From contig NW_008805064.1 of the NCBI RefSeq assembly GCF_000004825.1, positions 1,550,001-1,614,000 of the forward strand: a stretch of DNA of 64,000 nucleotides, read 5' to 3'. Below the pieces are notes generated by a model, which saw only the letters and a program-made list of their open reading frames with translations, did no database searches and was not told where the DNA came from. Made by a program: the position numbers and the translations under genes. This document shows, piece after piece, positions 36,223 through 48,494 of this stretch (within the stretch, counting starts at the first letter, position 1; every line of letters begins with the position of its first letter). This stretch comes from Heterostelium album PN500. Lineage: Eukaryota; Evosea; Eumycetozoa; Acytosteliales; Acytosteliaceae.

Positions 36223-37754
36223 TTAAACTACAAAATCAATATGTTTCTTTGAGATATTCTCAATGATTGAGTTCATGTGAAGACATAGATTCTCAATGTT
36301 TTGATCCCATTGTTGGAAGCAGTCGCTGACTGTCTCGAATTCGATGAGACGATCGATCTGATCGATCGAGCCAGTCATTCTTTCCTCTTGCATCATCTTG
36401 GCTGCGACTTTCTCTGCCTTGTCCGAAGGAATCTCCAAAAGAGCACCCAACTCGTCGAATGTAATATTATTATAGATCTTACTGGCCGAGAGAAGATTGT
36501 GCTCAATGACAGCCTTGTCCAACACAGTACCACCGTCCGACAACAAAGCCATTTGATGTGGTTTCAACAATTCAGCAAATTTAGTAACCTCTGTCTTTCT
36601 CAATACTCTTTCAAAGAACCTATCATCATCATCATAATCATCACATTATAATTATAGTTAATAAATATATTATAATAAATAAAAGTGTATGTACATACAT
36701 CTTTTCTAAAATTGGATAGACAATCTTTGTTGCTTCGGATTGTGAACTTCTTTCATCTTTATAGAGTGTAGCCAACATACGTGATCTTTGTGGACCGGCT
36801 TTGTCGAGAATGGCACAGATGATAGCACATACCAATGCCATCGAACGATCACCTTCACTTGGAAGAATAGTAGACAATTCATAATATTTGTTGGCTGCCT
36901 TCAAAAACATACGTTTATAATCCATAATTCTAGCAAAGCATGTCTATATTTTAATAATAGCAAATAGCATCATCATCATTGTTAATAAAAACATTCAAAA
37001 AAACTCATTCCTTTTATATACCTTGTGTGCTAAAATCAATTTTTGTTTCTTGACTTGATGGATAGAGTCCGATGCTCTGTTGATATATGTCTCTGCTTGT
37101 ACGGATTCCTCTTCCTCCAAGAACAATCTAGCAATCTTTACATAGATCTTTACTTTATATTCTGGTGAGATAACTCTATAAGAATAATATAATATATTAA
37201 TATATATATTGTTATAAACAACATTAAGTAACTAAAGTTTGATTAAAAAACGAGTTACGCTACGATACCTTTGACTACTATCTAATGGAATTGCCATGAG
37301 ACACTTGGCAGCTTCTCTCCAGTTCTCTTGTCTCTCGTAGAGTTTAGCAAGATTGTAACGAATGTCTGATACTTGTTCCTCGAAAGCTACCACTCTGTCT
37401 TGAATACGCTCCAACACGTAGTTTGACAGATTCATCTGTGGATCGAATCCCAATGTCTTTAGTGATTGAGTCAACGATGATAGAATAGATCTAGAGATAA
37501 CCAATGGTGTTGTTTCATCGGTAACTAAATACATATCATATGTTTAAAAAATATAATATAAATTAATATACATAGCAAAAGTAAGTAGATTAGTTTAATA
37601 TATAATTACCATGTGTAATAAAAACTCTAATATTTTCTACATCTTTTGATTCGATGAGTTGTGCCAAGAGAGCCTTGTACTTCTCACTCTTCACTTTATG
37701 ATCGCTGAGTGATGCAGTCTCTGTTAAAATCTGACCAAGTTGTTGTTGACTCAT
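36223..37754 (-). CDS. csn4: COP9 signalosome complex subunit 4
   Basis: Five exons, 37754-37610, 37524-37269, 37175-37022, 36943-36699 and 36619-36223, join in frame to 398 residues, the usual length for CSN4. The COP9 signalosome removes NEDD8 from cullins and so controls SCF-type ubiquitin ligases. Recognisable conserved stretches are [43 protein letters not shown] and the PCI-domain signature [18 protein letters not shown] followed by [13 protein letters not shown] and [13 protein letters not shown]. The PCI domain, the last third of the protein, builds the complex scaffold. There is no TM or signal sequence. It is transcribed divergently from the F-box/LRR-like gene at 38132. Confidence 0.95.
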
Positions 37755-38131
37755 TGCTGCTATAATAATATAATATATCTACAAATAATAATTAATAATA
37801 ATAAATCAAAAATAACAATAATCAACAAAAATTAATATAATAATCAAAAATATCAAAATTGAGGATCAATTTTTAATCTAAAAAAATTCTTAAAAAAAAA
37901 ACAAAAACCAAAAGACAAGTTTTTAAAAAAAAAAAACCAAAAAAGAAGTAATAATTATTATCACTAGATTTGAATTGATTCTGATCATCAATCAAATAAT
38001 TTAAAAGGAAATATTAATCAAAAAAATAATAAAATAAAAAAGGAAATTTATTTATTATTTAGTTTAGATTAAACAAATATTTGTTATTATTATTATTATT
38101 TTTTTATTTTTTTTAAACCAAATTAATATAC
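37755..38131. promoter_or_regulatory. Shared divergent promoter region of csn4 and the F-box/LRR-like gene
   Basis: 377 bp of very AT-rich DNA with A runs near 37890-37940 and T/ATT runs near 38080-38115 lie between two divergent start codons. Discrete elements cannot be told apart by eye. Confidence 0.4.
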
Positions 38132-39427
38132 ATGATTATCATTAGTAGTAATAACAATAATAGTAATGATAATGTTGAAGAAGAAGTATTGTTGGTGGTA
38201 TTACCAATCACTTTGATTCAAAGAATTCTTACAGAGTTATGGCAGAGTCAATACCTGCTGGTAACGACAAAGTTACAATTCTATCAAACAGTACTGCCAG
38301 TGTTTACATTGCTATCGAAACGATTCTTTGTATTCACTTCGAATTGTTTATTTACAAAACAGCGATTGCAAGTCGAGAGTACTAATTCATTGGGTGGTGG
38401 TGGTGGAGGTTACAATGCTGCTCTTTCTAGGACTGTCTCGGCGATCAAGCATGCTATCACCAATCGGTTATCGATATTTAAGCATATTGAAACTCTGACT
38501 ATCGATACTGAATTGTTTAACTATTTCATTCGAGAGACAACAATCTTCATCATCGATGATACCCAACAACAGCAATTGCTATTGTTGTTTGGACGGGTCC
38601 GGTATCTTACACTGAGGGGTCACCATATTAATAAAAATGGAATCAATACCATAGTTACGTTTATGACAATGTTAGAGTCATTGGCATTGAAAGATGTTTA
38701 CATAGATATAAATCAACCGTTTGGAACAGTAACAGTAGAAGATAGTAGTATTTCACTTCTAAACAGTATTCAACTGGCAATTCCAAGTTTGACAGCCATC
38801 GATTTAAGTACAACACATTTTAATTACAAACCGCAACAACAACAATTAATAATCCAAAAAAACATTCATTCTATAAAATTACCAAAGAAACCATTCCCCA
38901 ATTCAACATTTTTCAAATTTCCACAACCAAATAAATTCCATACAATTGGAATATCATTGTCAATATTAAACAATTCGAAAATATTTCAATTACCAAGCGG
39001 TTTCTTCACAGAGAATCTGACCAAGTTAATCATCTACAATACAACAATGCATTCCGACTGCTACGATGATCTCTATGAGTTCCTTGTTATGACACCGCAT
39101 TGCAGAGTCAATTATCTAGCTATAGAATATAATCAAACAGTTGCAAATTGGCTAAAGGAAACAATTCCAAAGTGTCCGACAATAGAAACAATCAGATTTC
39201 TCAAAGGAACAGAACAATGTTTTGGAAATCAATTGACATGCATCCAACAATGTAGGAGAAACCTGAGACAACTCATTACCTATACCAGTTTCGACCCATC
39301 GAAACTCAATTATTTTACACCGCAGTTCAAAATACACTTTCAACATTGTATCTTTCAAATGGCATCAATCAAGAAAAACAATAATAAAGAGTTTATAAAA
39401 TATGTTCTTTCCATTGAATGGAAATGA
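38132..39427 (+). CDS. F-box/LRR-like protein, unknown target
   Basis: This is a single-exon protein of 431 residues. An N-terminal acidic Asn/Ser stretch is followed by LPITLIQRILTELW and LLSKRFFVFTSNCLFTKQR, the pattern of a divergent F-box. The remainder has leucine-rich strand/helix alternations (HIETLTIDTELF, RYLTLRGHHIN, LTAIDLST). The neighbouring convergent gene at 39482-40972 has the same order of motifs (LPTILKQRILKDIW, LVSKEFFQLVSLHLFTK), so the two are related. Such proteins form large species-specific families in dictyostelids. The F-box call is tentative. It ends with its stop codon 54 bp from the stop of its neighbour. Confidence 0.8.
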   Translation: MIIISSNNNNSNDNVEEEVLLVVLPITLIQRILTELWQSQYLLVTTKLQFYQTVLPVFTLLSKRFFVFTSNCLFTKQRLQVESTNSLGGGGGGYNAALSRTVSAIKHAITNRLSIFKHIETLTIDTELFNYFIRETTIFIIDDTQQQQLLLLFGRVRYLTLRGHHINKNGINTIVTFMTMLESLALKDVYIDINQPFGTVTVEDSSISLLNSIQLAIPSLTAIDLSTTHFNYKPQQQQLIIQKNIHSIKLPKKPFPNSTFFKFPQPNKFHTIGISLSILNNSKIFQLPSGFFTENLTKLIIYNTTMHSDCYDDLYEFLVMTPHCRVNYLAIEYNQTVANWLKETIPKCPTIETIRFLKGTEQCFGNQLTCIQQCRRNLRQLITYTSFDPSKLNYFTPQFKIHFQHCIFQMASIKKNNNKEFIKYVLSIEWK

Positions 39428-39481
39428 TCAATAAATAAATAATCCTATTTTATATTTACTGTATTTCTATTTTATTAATAA

Positions 39482-40972
39482 TTAACTTTTGTAATTTAAA
39501 AATAGATAGTATGGAAATGATGATTCTATTTTCTTTGAATTTTTTTGTTGTTCGTTGATATTATAGATTCTCTTGCCAAATACTCGCAAGTCTTCGTGTT
39601 GAGTTGATTTCCTATTGTAGTATTTTCTTGATTTCACCATTGCAAATCCAGTTGGTTTGTAACCGTTGACTTGAGTATGCACATGTTTAAAATAATCTAA
39701 TTTAGGAATGAATATAACTCGCTTTATATTGATAAAAGATAGAATCGTAGAGATACACGTAGATACATCTAGCTCTACAGTATCAATGGTATTGTTGCCT
39801 GTTAGACATTGTCTGAGGAAAACATCTTTTTCTATACCAAAGTGTTTAATTTTACAGTCTGATGATTTCAGAAAAGCTAAAAGTTGGCTGAGATTGATTC
39901 TCCTGATTGGTTTCGAGTCGATGAAAGTTATCACCAGTTTCGTCAAGTGAGTGGTTAGTATCGATAGCATTGGTAGTTCGTTCAATCCAATAGCGATCGA
40001 TTTGAATTGAAATGATTTCGCTGGTTTTTCTAAAACGATTAGATCGTTTCTATTCAGGTCTGGCAGTTGGAGATGTTGAATGCTCTCAGCTGAGAGCATA
40101 GAGAGCTGAAATAACGATTGCGGTCGTATATCGGCGCGTGAGAGATCGAGTGATGTCAAGCCACTGATGTCTCGCAGCCATTGAAACACTTCGCCGCTCG
40201 GAATAAAGATGTCCTGAAGTGAAAGATGTTCGAGATTGGCCATATTCACTATGAAGTCGTAGTGTTGTTTGTGCAGTTGAACGCTACCGTTTGGAGCGTT
40301 GAATAGATAGAGCTTCCTGATGCCTCTGAAAATCGCGTGGAACTCGTTCGCTACTACCGAGGAGTTGTCGGTGTTGGTGTCTGTCATTGCAATCTTCCTG
40401 CTTATGAGCAAGAACGACAATGCTCGCAGCGAGAGCACCGTTATATTCTTCATAACGTTGTAGCTGTTTTTCAATATCTTATCTTTGACTACCGATAGGC
40501 TCAGTGTGTATCCACGGTTGAAAGCAAGATCGATCTTGGTGAATAGATGAAGCGATACCAATTGAAAGAATTCCTTCGATACCAGAGCCAATGAAAGAAG
40601 CCAAGGATATTGAGTGTCGTATTGGAATTTCCTGATGTATAGCATTGGTCTACGCACTTCCCTCCAGATATCCTTGAGAATTCGTTGTTTTAAGATTGTA
40701 GGTAGTGATTTAAAACCAATATCTACATTGATGGCGATATGACTATGTTTATATTGTTGTTGTTGCTGTTGTTGTTTGTTCAATGTCTTTGAAAGTGCAC
40801 TGTATGTTGTCTGATAGTTTAAGATCACGCTGATCATCTCTTCCTTTGACATTTGATCTGTGTATCTAAGTTGATACCTCTTCATCACCTCAATGATCTC
40901 ATCGAATTGTTTTGATTCCAATTGTTGATAGTTATACTGGTTAGATGCATCTTTATTAAAATTACTATTCAT
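39482..40972 (-). CDS. F-box/LRR-like protein, convergent relative
   Basis: This is a single-exon protein of 496 residues. About 65 residues of charged helix and a Gln tract precede the F-box-like block (IGFKSLPTILKQRILKDIW, then LALVSKEFFQLVSLHLFTK). Leucine-rich segments follow: KNITVLSLRALSFLL, LEHLSLQDIFIP, LTSLDLSRADIRP. The last motif matches LTAIDLST in its convergent neighbour. No catalytic motif is visible. A role as a substrate adaptor in ubiquitin ligation is possible by family analogy only. Codon use and the long open frame support a real gene. Confidence 0.8.
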   Translation of the reverse strand: MNSNFNKDASNQYNYQQLESKQFDEIIEVMKRYQLRYTDQMSKEEMISVILNYQTTYSALSKTLNKQQQQQQQYKHSHIAINVDIGFKSLPTILKQRILKDIWREVRRPMLYIRKFQYDTQYPWLLSLALVSKEFFQLVSLHLFTKIDLAFNRGYTLSLSVVKDKILKNSYNVMKNITVLSLRALSFLLISRKIAMTDTNTDNSSVVANEFHAIFRGIRKLYLFNAPNGSVQLHKQHYDFIVNMANLEHLSLQDIFIPSGEVFQWLRDISGLTSLDLSRADIRPQSLFQLSMLSAESIQHLQLPDLNRNDLIVLEKPAKSFQFKSIAIGLNELPMLSILTTHLTKLVITFIDSKPIRRINLSQLLAFLKSSDCKIKHFGIEKDVFLRQCLTGNNTIDTVELDVSTCISTILSFINIKRVIFIPKLDYFKHVHTQVNGYKPTGFAMVKSRKYYNRKSTQHEDLRVFGKRIYNINEQQKNSKKIESSFPYYLFLNYKS

Positions 40973-42495
40973 TCTAACTATTTATATTATTTATTGTTTC
41001 ATATTTATGTAAGATTAAATATATGAGTACATATTAATTAATTAATTAATTAGCGAAAAACAAAAAACATTAAACTTGAATTAATTAAAATCAAGATATA
41101 TCTTTCATAAATCATTCCTTAAATATATTTGATAACCTAACCATATAGTAATTCGTATTTGAGATGGTATCAAAAGCAATGATGTTAATTTAACAAATTA
41201 AAAAAAAGTTACAACTATAATAATATTTCATTTAAAATCACATTAGTGGTAATATTTATTCTATTTTTTGAATTTCTCTTTGAATTCAAGTGAGAAAGAA
41301 AATATAAATATTTATTAAATGTATTAAGAATGAAAATAAAAATAGATGTATGATATATATCCGTACCTACCACGATCGTCACCCCCCATTTCAATTTTGT
41401 TCGACATACACATCAGTTTACTTGACACCATCAAAATCAATGTTCATCTTTAACACTTCACACAATCATAAAACATATCAATAGTCGACGTGTACGATAT
41501 CGATATAAAGGTAGTGTGGTATGGCTAACACACACAAGCCACTCATTTTAAAATGATTATATATATATATAAGTGTGTTTGATAATCAGAAGAAATAAAT
41601 TAAAAAAAAAAAAGATTAAAAAATAACAATAGTACTTACTTGTGTTTTTTTTAACATCATCATAATTTAAAGGTGAAGAATATAAGTATAACATCCCTAT
41701 TATAGTAATTATATAATATAATATATTTAAAATTTAAATTAAAAATTAAGAAAAAAACTTTTTAATTAAATTTAATTAATTGAATAATAATAACAATAAC
41801 AACAGTTGTCACCTTTCAATAATAGTATTATTTATTTATATAATTATATAATTGTTGTTGTTTAGATAATGATTGGGTAAATCAAATTTAAAAGACCAAT
41901 AACAATAAGTTACCAATCAAATCAATTAATTAATTACTATAGTATTATCAATCAATATTAAAAAAATAACAAAGATTATTAAAAACAATTAAAAAAAAAA
42001 AAAAAACAAAATCAAATTCTTAAACTTTTTAACAGCTAAAATTTTAATTTGCATAAATCATAGTTTTTATAAATCAAAAGCTTAAACTTCCCCCACAAAT
42101 CAATATTATTGTCATGTTGTAATTTCTTTTAAACAAATTGTGTATGCCTTGCCGATTTCATTTAACCAACCCAAATTAAATTAGCAAATTTCAAAAAAAA
42201 AAAAATAATTGCAAAAACATATATAATTTCGATTCATCAAAAAAGTTTGTTCTAAAAATATAACAACAGTAAAACACAACAACATTTATTTAAATCAATC
42301 AATCAATCAATCAGAGAAAGTCAAACAATAATATTTAATTCAATAATAATATTTTATATTTAAACAGAAATATATAAATAAATAATATATATAGTATAGT
42401 TAAAAAGATTTGAAAATTGAATAAAAGATAGATAGATAGATAGATATATATACTATATTAGATTAGTTCATTCAAATCACTCTCTTTCTTTTTGA
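40973..42495. other. Intergenic and divergent promoter region
   Basis: This 1.5-kb region lies between the start of the F-box/LRR-like gene and the RasGEF start. Around 41360-41560 there is a less AT-rich patch that includes CACCCCCC-type sequence (41380-41387), an AC-rich stretch and GTCGACGTGTACGATATCGATAT. The final 250 bp is AT-rich with GATA tandem repeats (42428-42446). No gene is seen. Confidence 0.45.
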
Positions 42496-45400
42496 ATGTC
42501 AGTTTATAGTTTTGGACTTGGTATCAATGGTGCTCTGGGACATGGTGTGCTAGAGGAATCTGCAGTACCAACCAAAATAGATCATTTCACCAAAACAAAG
42601 AAACGTATAAAAAAGATAGCATGTGGATCTTATCACACTGTTTTCATCACAGGTAATTAAATTTATATTGTTTAACTTAATTTTCAAATTAGAAAATCTT
42701 ACCATATTATTTTTTTTAAACTCAAATAGATGATGAAGAAATGTATATGTCAGGTGTTTGTCAAGATCCAAAGAATTTGACATCACTATTTCTTGGACTG
42801 TCACAAAACAGTATGTTGGGAGGAGGTGGAAGTGGTGGTAATTCATTGCAATCGGCTATCGATACATTCTCAGTGTCGACACCGGATTTCAGAAAGCTGT
42901 CGGTTGCAGCTGCAACCTCTTCAGACACTGCCAGTCCACACTCACTTTCACCGCCAGCCTCCAATAACTCATCGTTGGAATCATCACCGCGAAGAACGAT
43001 GAATCTCAGTCAATCGGTGCCAATGGTTGCACCGCCCTCATCGTCATCGCCACCACAACCACTACCAACACTTCGCATTGAGGAGAGCAACGCTGCAACA
43101 ACGTCCACTTCCACACCAACAGAAGAAGCGCATACAGAAGTAGAGGTAGAAACAGTAACAAAAGTAGAGGTAGAAAGTAATCATGAAAATGAAAATAACA
43201 TTCATAGAACTATGAGTCTGGCACAGAGTATAGTTGTTGGTGGACCGATTGGTGCTGGTCCAGAGGGTGAGCAGCGACCACCCATTTCAACGCCAATGCG
43301 TATTCCACTGGATTTCCTCTATCATGGCGTTCCAACACCTGGATCACGAATTAAACAGGTATCCATAGGTAACTATCACATAGTACTACTCACAGAGGCA
43401 GGAAACATTTGGACTTGGGGTTCTAATTCACATGGACAACTCGGTATTGGACTTGATGTACACTCCAATATTCCAAGACAAGTCGAATTGAAGTGTATAA
43501 AACAAATAGCAACTGGTGTAAAGCATACAGCTGCAATCAATGGTAATAATCATTTCCAAAACAATAATAACATAACCAATTGGAGATAATAATTTAACTA
43601 ATTAACAAATTAATATTTTCTATATAGAATGGGGAGAATTATATATGTGGGGAATAAATGAACATGGAGAATTAGGACTTGGTGATACCGGTATAAGACG
43701 TTCGCCAACTCGTGTCGCTAAATTGAAATCGGAATTAGTATCACTTGTTTCTTGTTCAAGTACACATTCTGTTTGTTATACAGGTAATTATTATTATAAT
43801 ATTTCATTCATATATATATACTCTAAGAAATATTTCTAAATTATATTATACTTTTTTTAAAAAATTATAGAATCTGGAAAATTATATTCCTGGGGACAAT
43901 GTGATAAATTTGGAAAGATTCAAACAGTTCCAACTATTGTACCTATTCATAATTATACTGAATCGGATGCAGAGGGTGGAGGTTGTGGAGGTGGAGGTGC
44001 AATTAGAGCGATCGCTTGTGGAGAGTGGTTGACTGCTGCGCTGACACAGTTGGGTGAGGTATTCCTCTGGGAAGTCAGTGGAAAACCAACGGCAATTCAC
44101 CATCTCCTCGCTGGAAATAGTGTTCGTTCGATAGCGATGGGTAATTTTCATTTGATTTGCTTGACGGACAACGGCGAGGTAATCACCCTCGGTCGAAATA
44201 AATCTGGACAACTGGGACGTGTTGTTCCGGCGTCGGAACAGGGCAATATTCCTGGAGTGGTGAAACAACTCTGGCATAACGATAGTGTCGGTGTAGATGC
44301 AGGAATAGGATTGGCAGAGAATGAATATGTTCTACACATCCAGGCTGGAGAGTATCATAGTGTTGCGTTGGTCGATGACAATCCCAAGACAAGGGTGGCT
44401 CTCAACCTCATTAAAATGCAGAGAAACTATCTCAGACAGCTGAATATACTCTCAAAGATCTATTATAAATCGATGTTGATGATATCGTCGCCAAGCGATC
44501 CATATGTAACATCACTACTACAATTACAAGCACACAACGGTGGTAATCACAGCAACAATAACAACAATAACAGCGGTGGACATTCTAGGAGTGATAGCAC
44601 TGGAAATTCACAATCGGTAAGCACGTCAAATCTTGGGGCAATGAATGGCGGTGGTGGTGGACAACCAATAGAGCGATCGAATAGCATTGTACATAGTGGA
44701 TCGATTTCATCGCCTAGTTTACTCACTGCCAATGGCACTGGAACTATTCGTTCGAGAACAACAAGCATTGCAACCATCAGAGGTATATTCGGTTTGAATA
44801 CCATATCCAATATGCACACTGACGACTCTTCCATCTCGGAGGAGGAAGTCGGTGGTATCTTTTGCGATTTGAATCTGTTGATCAAGACAACCCAGACATT
44901 CCTGGCGAAGCTCGACAGTCGCATGGAGAATTGGGACGTCGATACAATGATCCTCGGAGATATCTTCCTCGATGAATCTATCATCTCTAGCTTCCGGGTG
45001 TACATTCCCTACAGTGACAACTACAATAGTTTGTGTATGACGCTGTTCAACGCCAAGAAGCGAAGTGAGAAGCTGATATCGCTCCTCAAGGAGTGCGAGA
45101 AACGCTCACAGAATTTCGGTATCAAACTGAACCAATCGTTGGTTACCGACATGGATATCAAGAGTCTATTCTTGGCGCCACTACAGAATGTACCACGTCT
45201 ATTCTTGGTACTCAAAGAACTAGTACAAAACAGCTCCTCATCAAAGAGACAACACAACAACAACGATGTCGATCTCCTAGGTCTGTCTTCATCCAAGTAT
45301 CAAGTACTTCTTGAGCGTATGAATCAGAACTTCCAGTTTGTCGACCCAGTAGAGATACTCAATTGTTCGAGCAATGAATTCGGTAATCCACAGATTATGG

Positions 45401-45505
45401 GTGGTTCATTACCTCAACTTGTTGAAAAGTTAACTCATCATAATATTTCAGGTATGTGTTGTTGTTGATCAAACAAACTAAAACAAAGATAAGATAAATA
45501 CTAAC

Positions 45506-45536
<31 letters not shown>

Positions 45537-46891
45537 GATCCAAACTTTAGTAATGTATTCTTACTTACTTTTAGAGCTTTCACTACACCACTCTCTTTGA
45601 TGGATCTACTGGCTGAGAAGTACGAAAGGATGCCAGCTGTCAAGGGTAGAGTCTTAAATATTCTGACATCTTGGATTGTTAATCATTTCTACGATTTCGA
45701 GAATGATCCTATCCAACAGATTATCGATCCTGCAGATCATCATCCTAGTTCACTCTCTGTCAAGCTAGAAGATTGGATGAAATCACATTCAAACAATACA
45801 CTATTAAACTCTGTTAAGAAAGAATATGAAAAACAAAGAGAAACTGTATGTTTTATTATAGAGTAATAACTCTTATCTTTTCTTATTATATCTAATCTTA
45901 ACTATTTAACTAACAAACATTTATAAATATTTGTTTGTTTTTTTTTTTTTCTCTATTATAATAATATTAGCCAATTGAATCTAGATTGAATGCACTCTCT
46001 GTTATTATACCAACAGCTACTACGACACCTACTATTTCACTGTTGAACTATACCAGTATTGAAATTGCACAGACTCTAACTACTTTGAATCACACTTACT
46101 TTGCAAAGATCGACAAGAGAGAGTTCCTCGGACAACGTTGGACAAAGAAGAAAGCACCAAACATTCAACTGTCGACAGAACACTTCAATAGAATCAGTCA
46201 ATTTGTTATACACGAAGCCATTCAAGGTAAATCATCTAAGCATAGAGCATCTATTATAACACATTTAATTGCAATTGCACAAGTAAGTATTTAAATACCT
46301 TAACAACACTGTTAATATATATAATTATACTAACTCATTACATTACATTACAACTTAACATAATAATAGAATTGTTTTGAATTAAATAACTTTATGAGTG
46401 TAGCAGCTATTATATATGGTTTAGATTCATCTATTATTTCAAAATGGAAAAAGACTTGGAGTGTAAGTAATATTCATTATATAAGATGTAGAAAAAGATA
46501 AACTAATATATATATAACTACAATATTATTATTATAGAAACTATCAAAAGATACAATGAATAGTTTTGAATATTTACAAAAGATAGTTACACCATTGAAG
46601 AACTATATATCGCTTCGACATATAATGACAACAGTTCAACCACCTTGTATTCCATTCTTGGGCACCTATTTGAAGGATCTTACCTTTATAGAGGATGGTA
46701 ATCCATCGAGGATCGGTGAACTCGTCAACTTTTACAAACAGAGAAAGATTGCTGAAGTCGTATTCCAATTGCATCAATACCAACAGGTACTCTATGACAT
46801 TCCGTCCAACACAGTGATACGTGATTACTTCTTGACCGTTCCACTCATCGACGAAAAGAAAGCAATACAAATATCGTCTTCATATGAATAA
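42496..46891 (+). CDS. RCC1-repeat Ras guanine nucleotide exchange factor
   Basis: Eight exons (42496-42652, 42730-43542, 43628-43783, 43871-45451, 45538-45845, 45971-46282, 46370-46462, 46538-46891) give 1257 residues. The N-terminal half has RCC1-type beta-propeller repeats (SFGLGINGALGHG, IWTWGSNSHGQLGIG, LYMWGINEHGELGLG, LYSWGQCDKFGKI, VITLGRNKSGQLGR). A low-complexity insert of about 190 residues splits the first and second repeats. A RasGEF N-terminal module (NVFLLTFRAFTTPLSLMDLL) and a catalytic CDC25 domain follow (EIAQTLTTLNHTYFAKIDKRE, split by introns; end FEYLQKIVTPLKNYISLR and IPFLGTYLKDLTFIEDG). The protein should load Ras with GTP in the cytosol. RCC1-RasGEF fusions are known in dictyostelids; I do not assign a gef letter. 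Confidence 0.93.
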
Positions 46892-47088
46892 AATAAATCA
46901 ATTGATTGATAAAAGAAAAGATATCATTAAACAAAATAAATAAATAAATGTAAATAGGATTATTATTATTATTAAAAATAAAAACAAAAGTTTAACTAAA
47001 GGTTATAACATATAATATATTATTTTGTTTTGTTTAAAACCAAAACAGTAGTTTAACTACTAACTGTTTATTTATTTATTCATTACTT

Positions 47089-48088
47089 CTATTGTAATTT
47101 TATTGAATACAAAATATCGGTTTCACCTGGTTGAGCTTTGACTACATAGTCTGAATTGATCAATGTTGCCAAAACGATACTAATAATAATTTGGTTTTTC
47201 ATTGAATGAAGGAAGGAAGAAAGATGTTAATAAATGTTTGTTTAAGCATTGCTTTTAGATTGTATTTCATTAGAAAGTTATGTTATACATACTTGAGATT
47301 ATCAGCTCCTATTTTGTTCACTAAAAGTTCATAAGATGTTGGAGTTAGAACATTGCCGTTGTCAGTCATCAAACGAAGCACCTGTTTTCATTATCGTCGA
47401 TAAAGTTAAAATTAGTATTCAAGACGAGCGAGTGATAGTTAATTAATTTTAAGTGCAGCTGCACAATTACTTAATTACTTACAGCTGTTAATTCTGGATT
47501 ACCCAAACGTTGGTGTGCTGTAATAGTTCTTAAGATATGATATGTAATGTAATCGGGTTCGACGGTTCGGAAATGTTGAATCGCCCAATAGTAATTGGTT
47601 GCTCCGTTATCAGTTTTCTTTGATGTTATTCTAATGATGAATCTGTAATAGGTGTTTTGTCTATAATCGATAATTACAATGCATGAAAGGAAAAATTAGT
47701 AATTAATAAAATCAATGATTGTTAATGTCAGTTAGTTAGTTAGTTAAGTTCAAAAGTAAATATTAACTTACTGGAATTGATCGACTGCTTGATAGGGAAG
47801 AGTGTGAGTGAGGTTTTGTTTTGATAATGTATGATCAGAGACTGTAACCAAGGCATTGTATTTCTTTGTTGGATTGCTGTTTGTATCAGAGTTGTTACTG
47901 ACGTAAGTAGATTCTTTATACACTGGTTTGTTCAAGACGTGAGCAACAATCTCTGCATAGTCTGGTGATTTATCATCGTAGTTTGTCATTTGAAATAGTT
48001 GAGCTAACGTTGCAGGTAAACATGGTCTATTATAATTGTTTTCTGTTGTAGTTGTTGAACCAACATTATTATTCATATCTGTCATCAT
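47089..48088 (-). CDS. RPA32-like single-stranded DNA-binding protein (tentative)
   Basis: Four exons (48088-47772, 47660-47483, 47381-47293, 47179-47089) keep the frame and give 224 residues. The opening NYNRPCLPATLAQLF resembles the RPA32 start (PCTI then a QL segment). A beta-rich OB-fold-like middle contains YYRFIIRITSKK. The segment QHFRTVEPDYITYHILRTI then AHQRL resembles the RPA32 helix after the OB fold. The last 65 residues look like a winged helix (LTPTSYELLVNKIGADN, IVLATLINSDYVVKAQ). RPA32 is the middle subunit of replication protein A. The likeness is weak and I cannot exclude a related OB/winged-helix protein such as Stn1. The gene model itself is sound. Confidence 0.6.
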
Positions 48089-48494
48089 TTTTAATGGTGT
48101 TTAACTATATATATTTTTGTTGTTTTAGATATCTTATTACTTTTTTAATAGTTTAATAGGTATATATAATAAAGATTAAATTATATGTATTTTGAATAAT
48201 AAAAAAAAAACTTTAATAAAAATAAATAAATAAAAAAGATAAATAAATTTGTTGTTTTTCATTTGTTTTTGGCGCCTTAATTTCTTAGAAAAAATTTAAA
48301 TTTTTGAATTTTTTTTTAAATAAATATATTTTTTTTTTTTAGATTGTTGATTCAGAAATTTCTAAACAGATAAAATAATCTCTATTTTTAATATAAATAC
48401 TTGTAAATAAATCTTAAAAATTAAATAATTTTAGTATCTTTATATTCTTTTAAAATTTTGAAAATAATATATATTTTTATTTTATTTATTTTAT
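48089..48494. other. Intergenic, no gene seen
   Basis: 406 bp of A/T homopolymer-rich DNA separates the start of the RPA32-like gene from the 3' end of the beta-glucosidase gene. No motif stands out. Confidence 0.5.

Noticed and set aside
40080-40099. Perfect 20-bp palindrome (half ATGCTCTCAG) in the F-box/LRR-like gene
   Set aside because: It lies inside coding sequence (MLSAES) where codon constraints explain it; no partner or context suggests a site.
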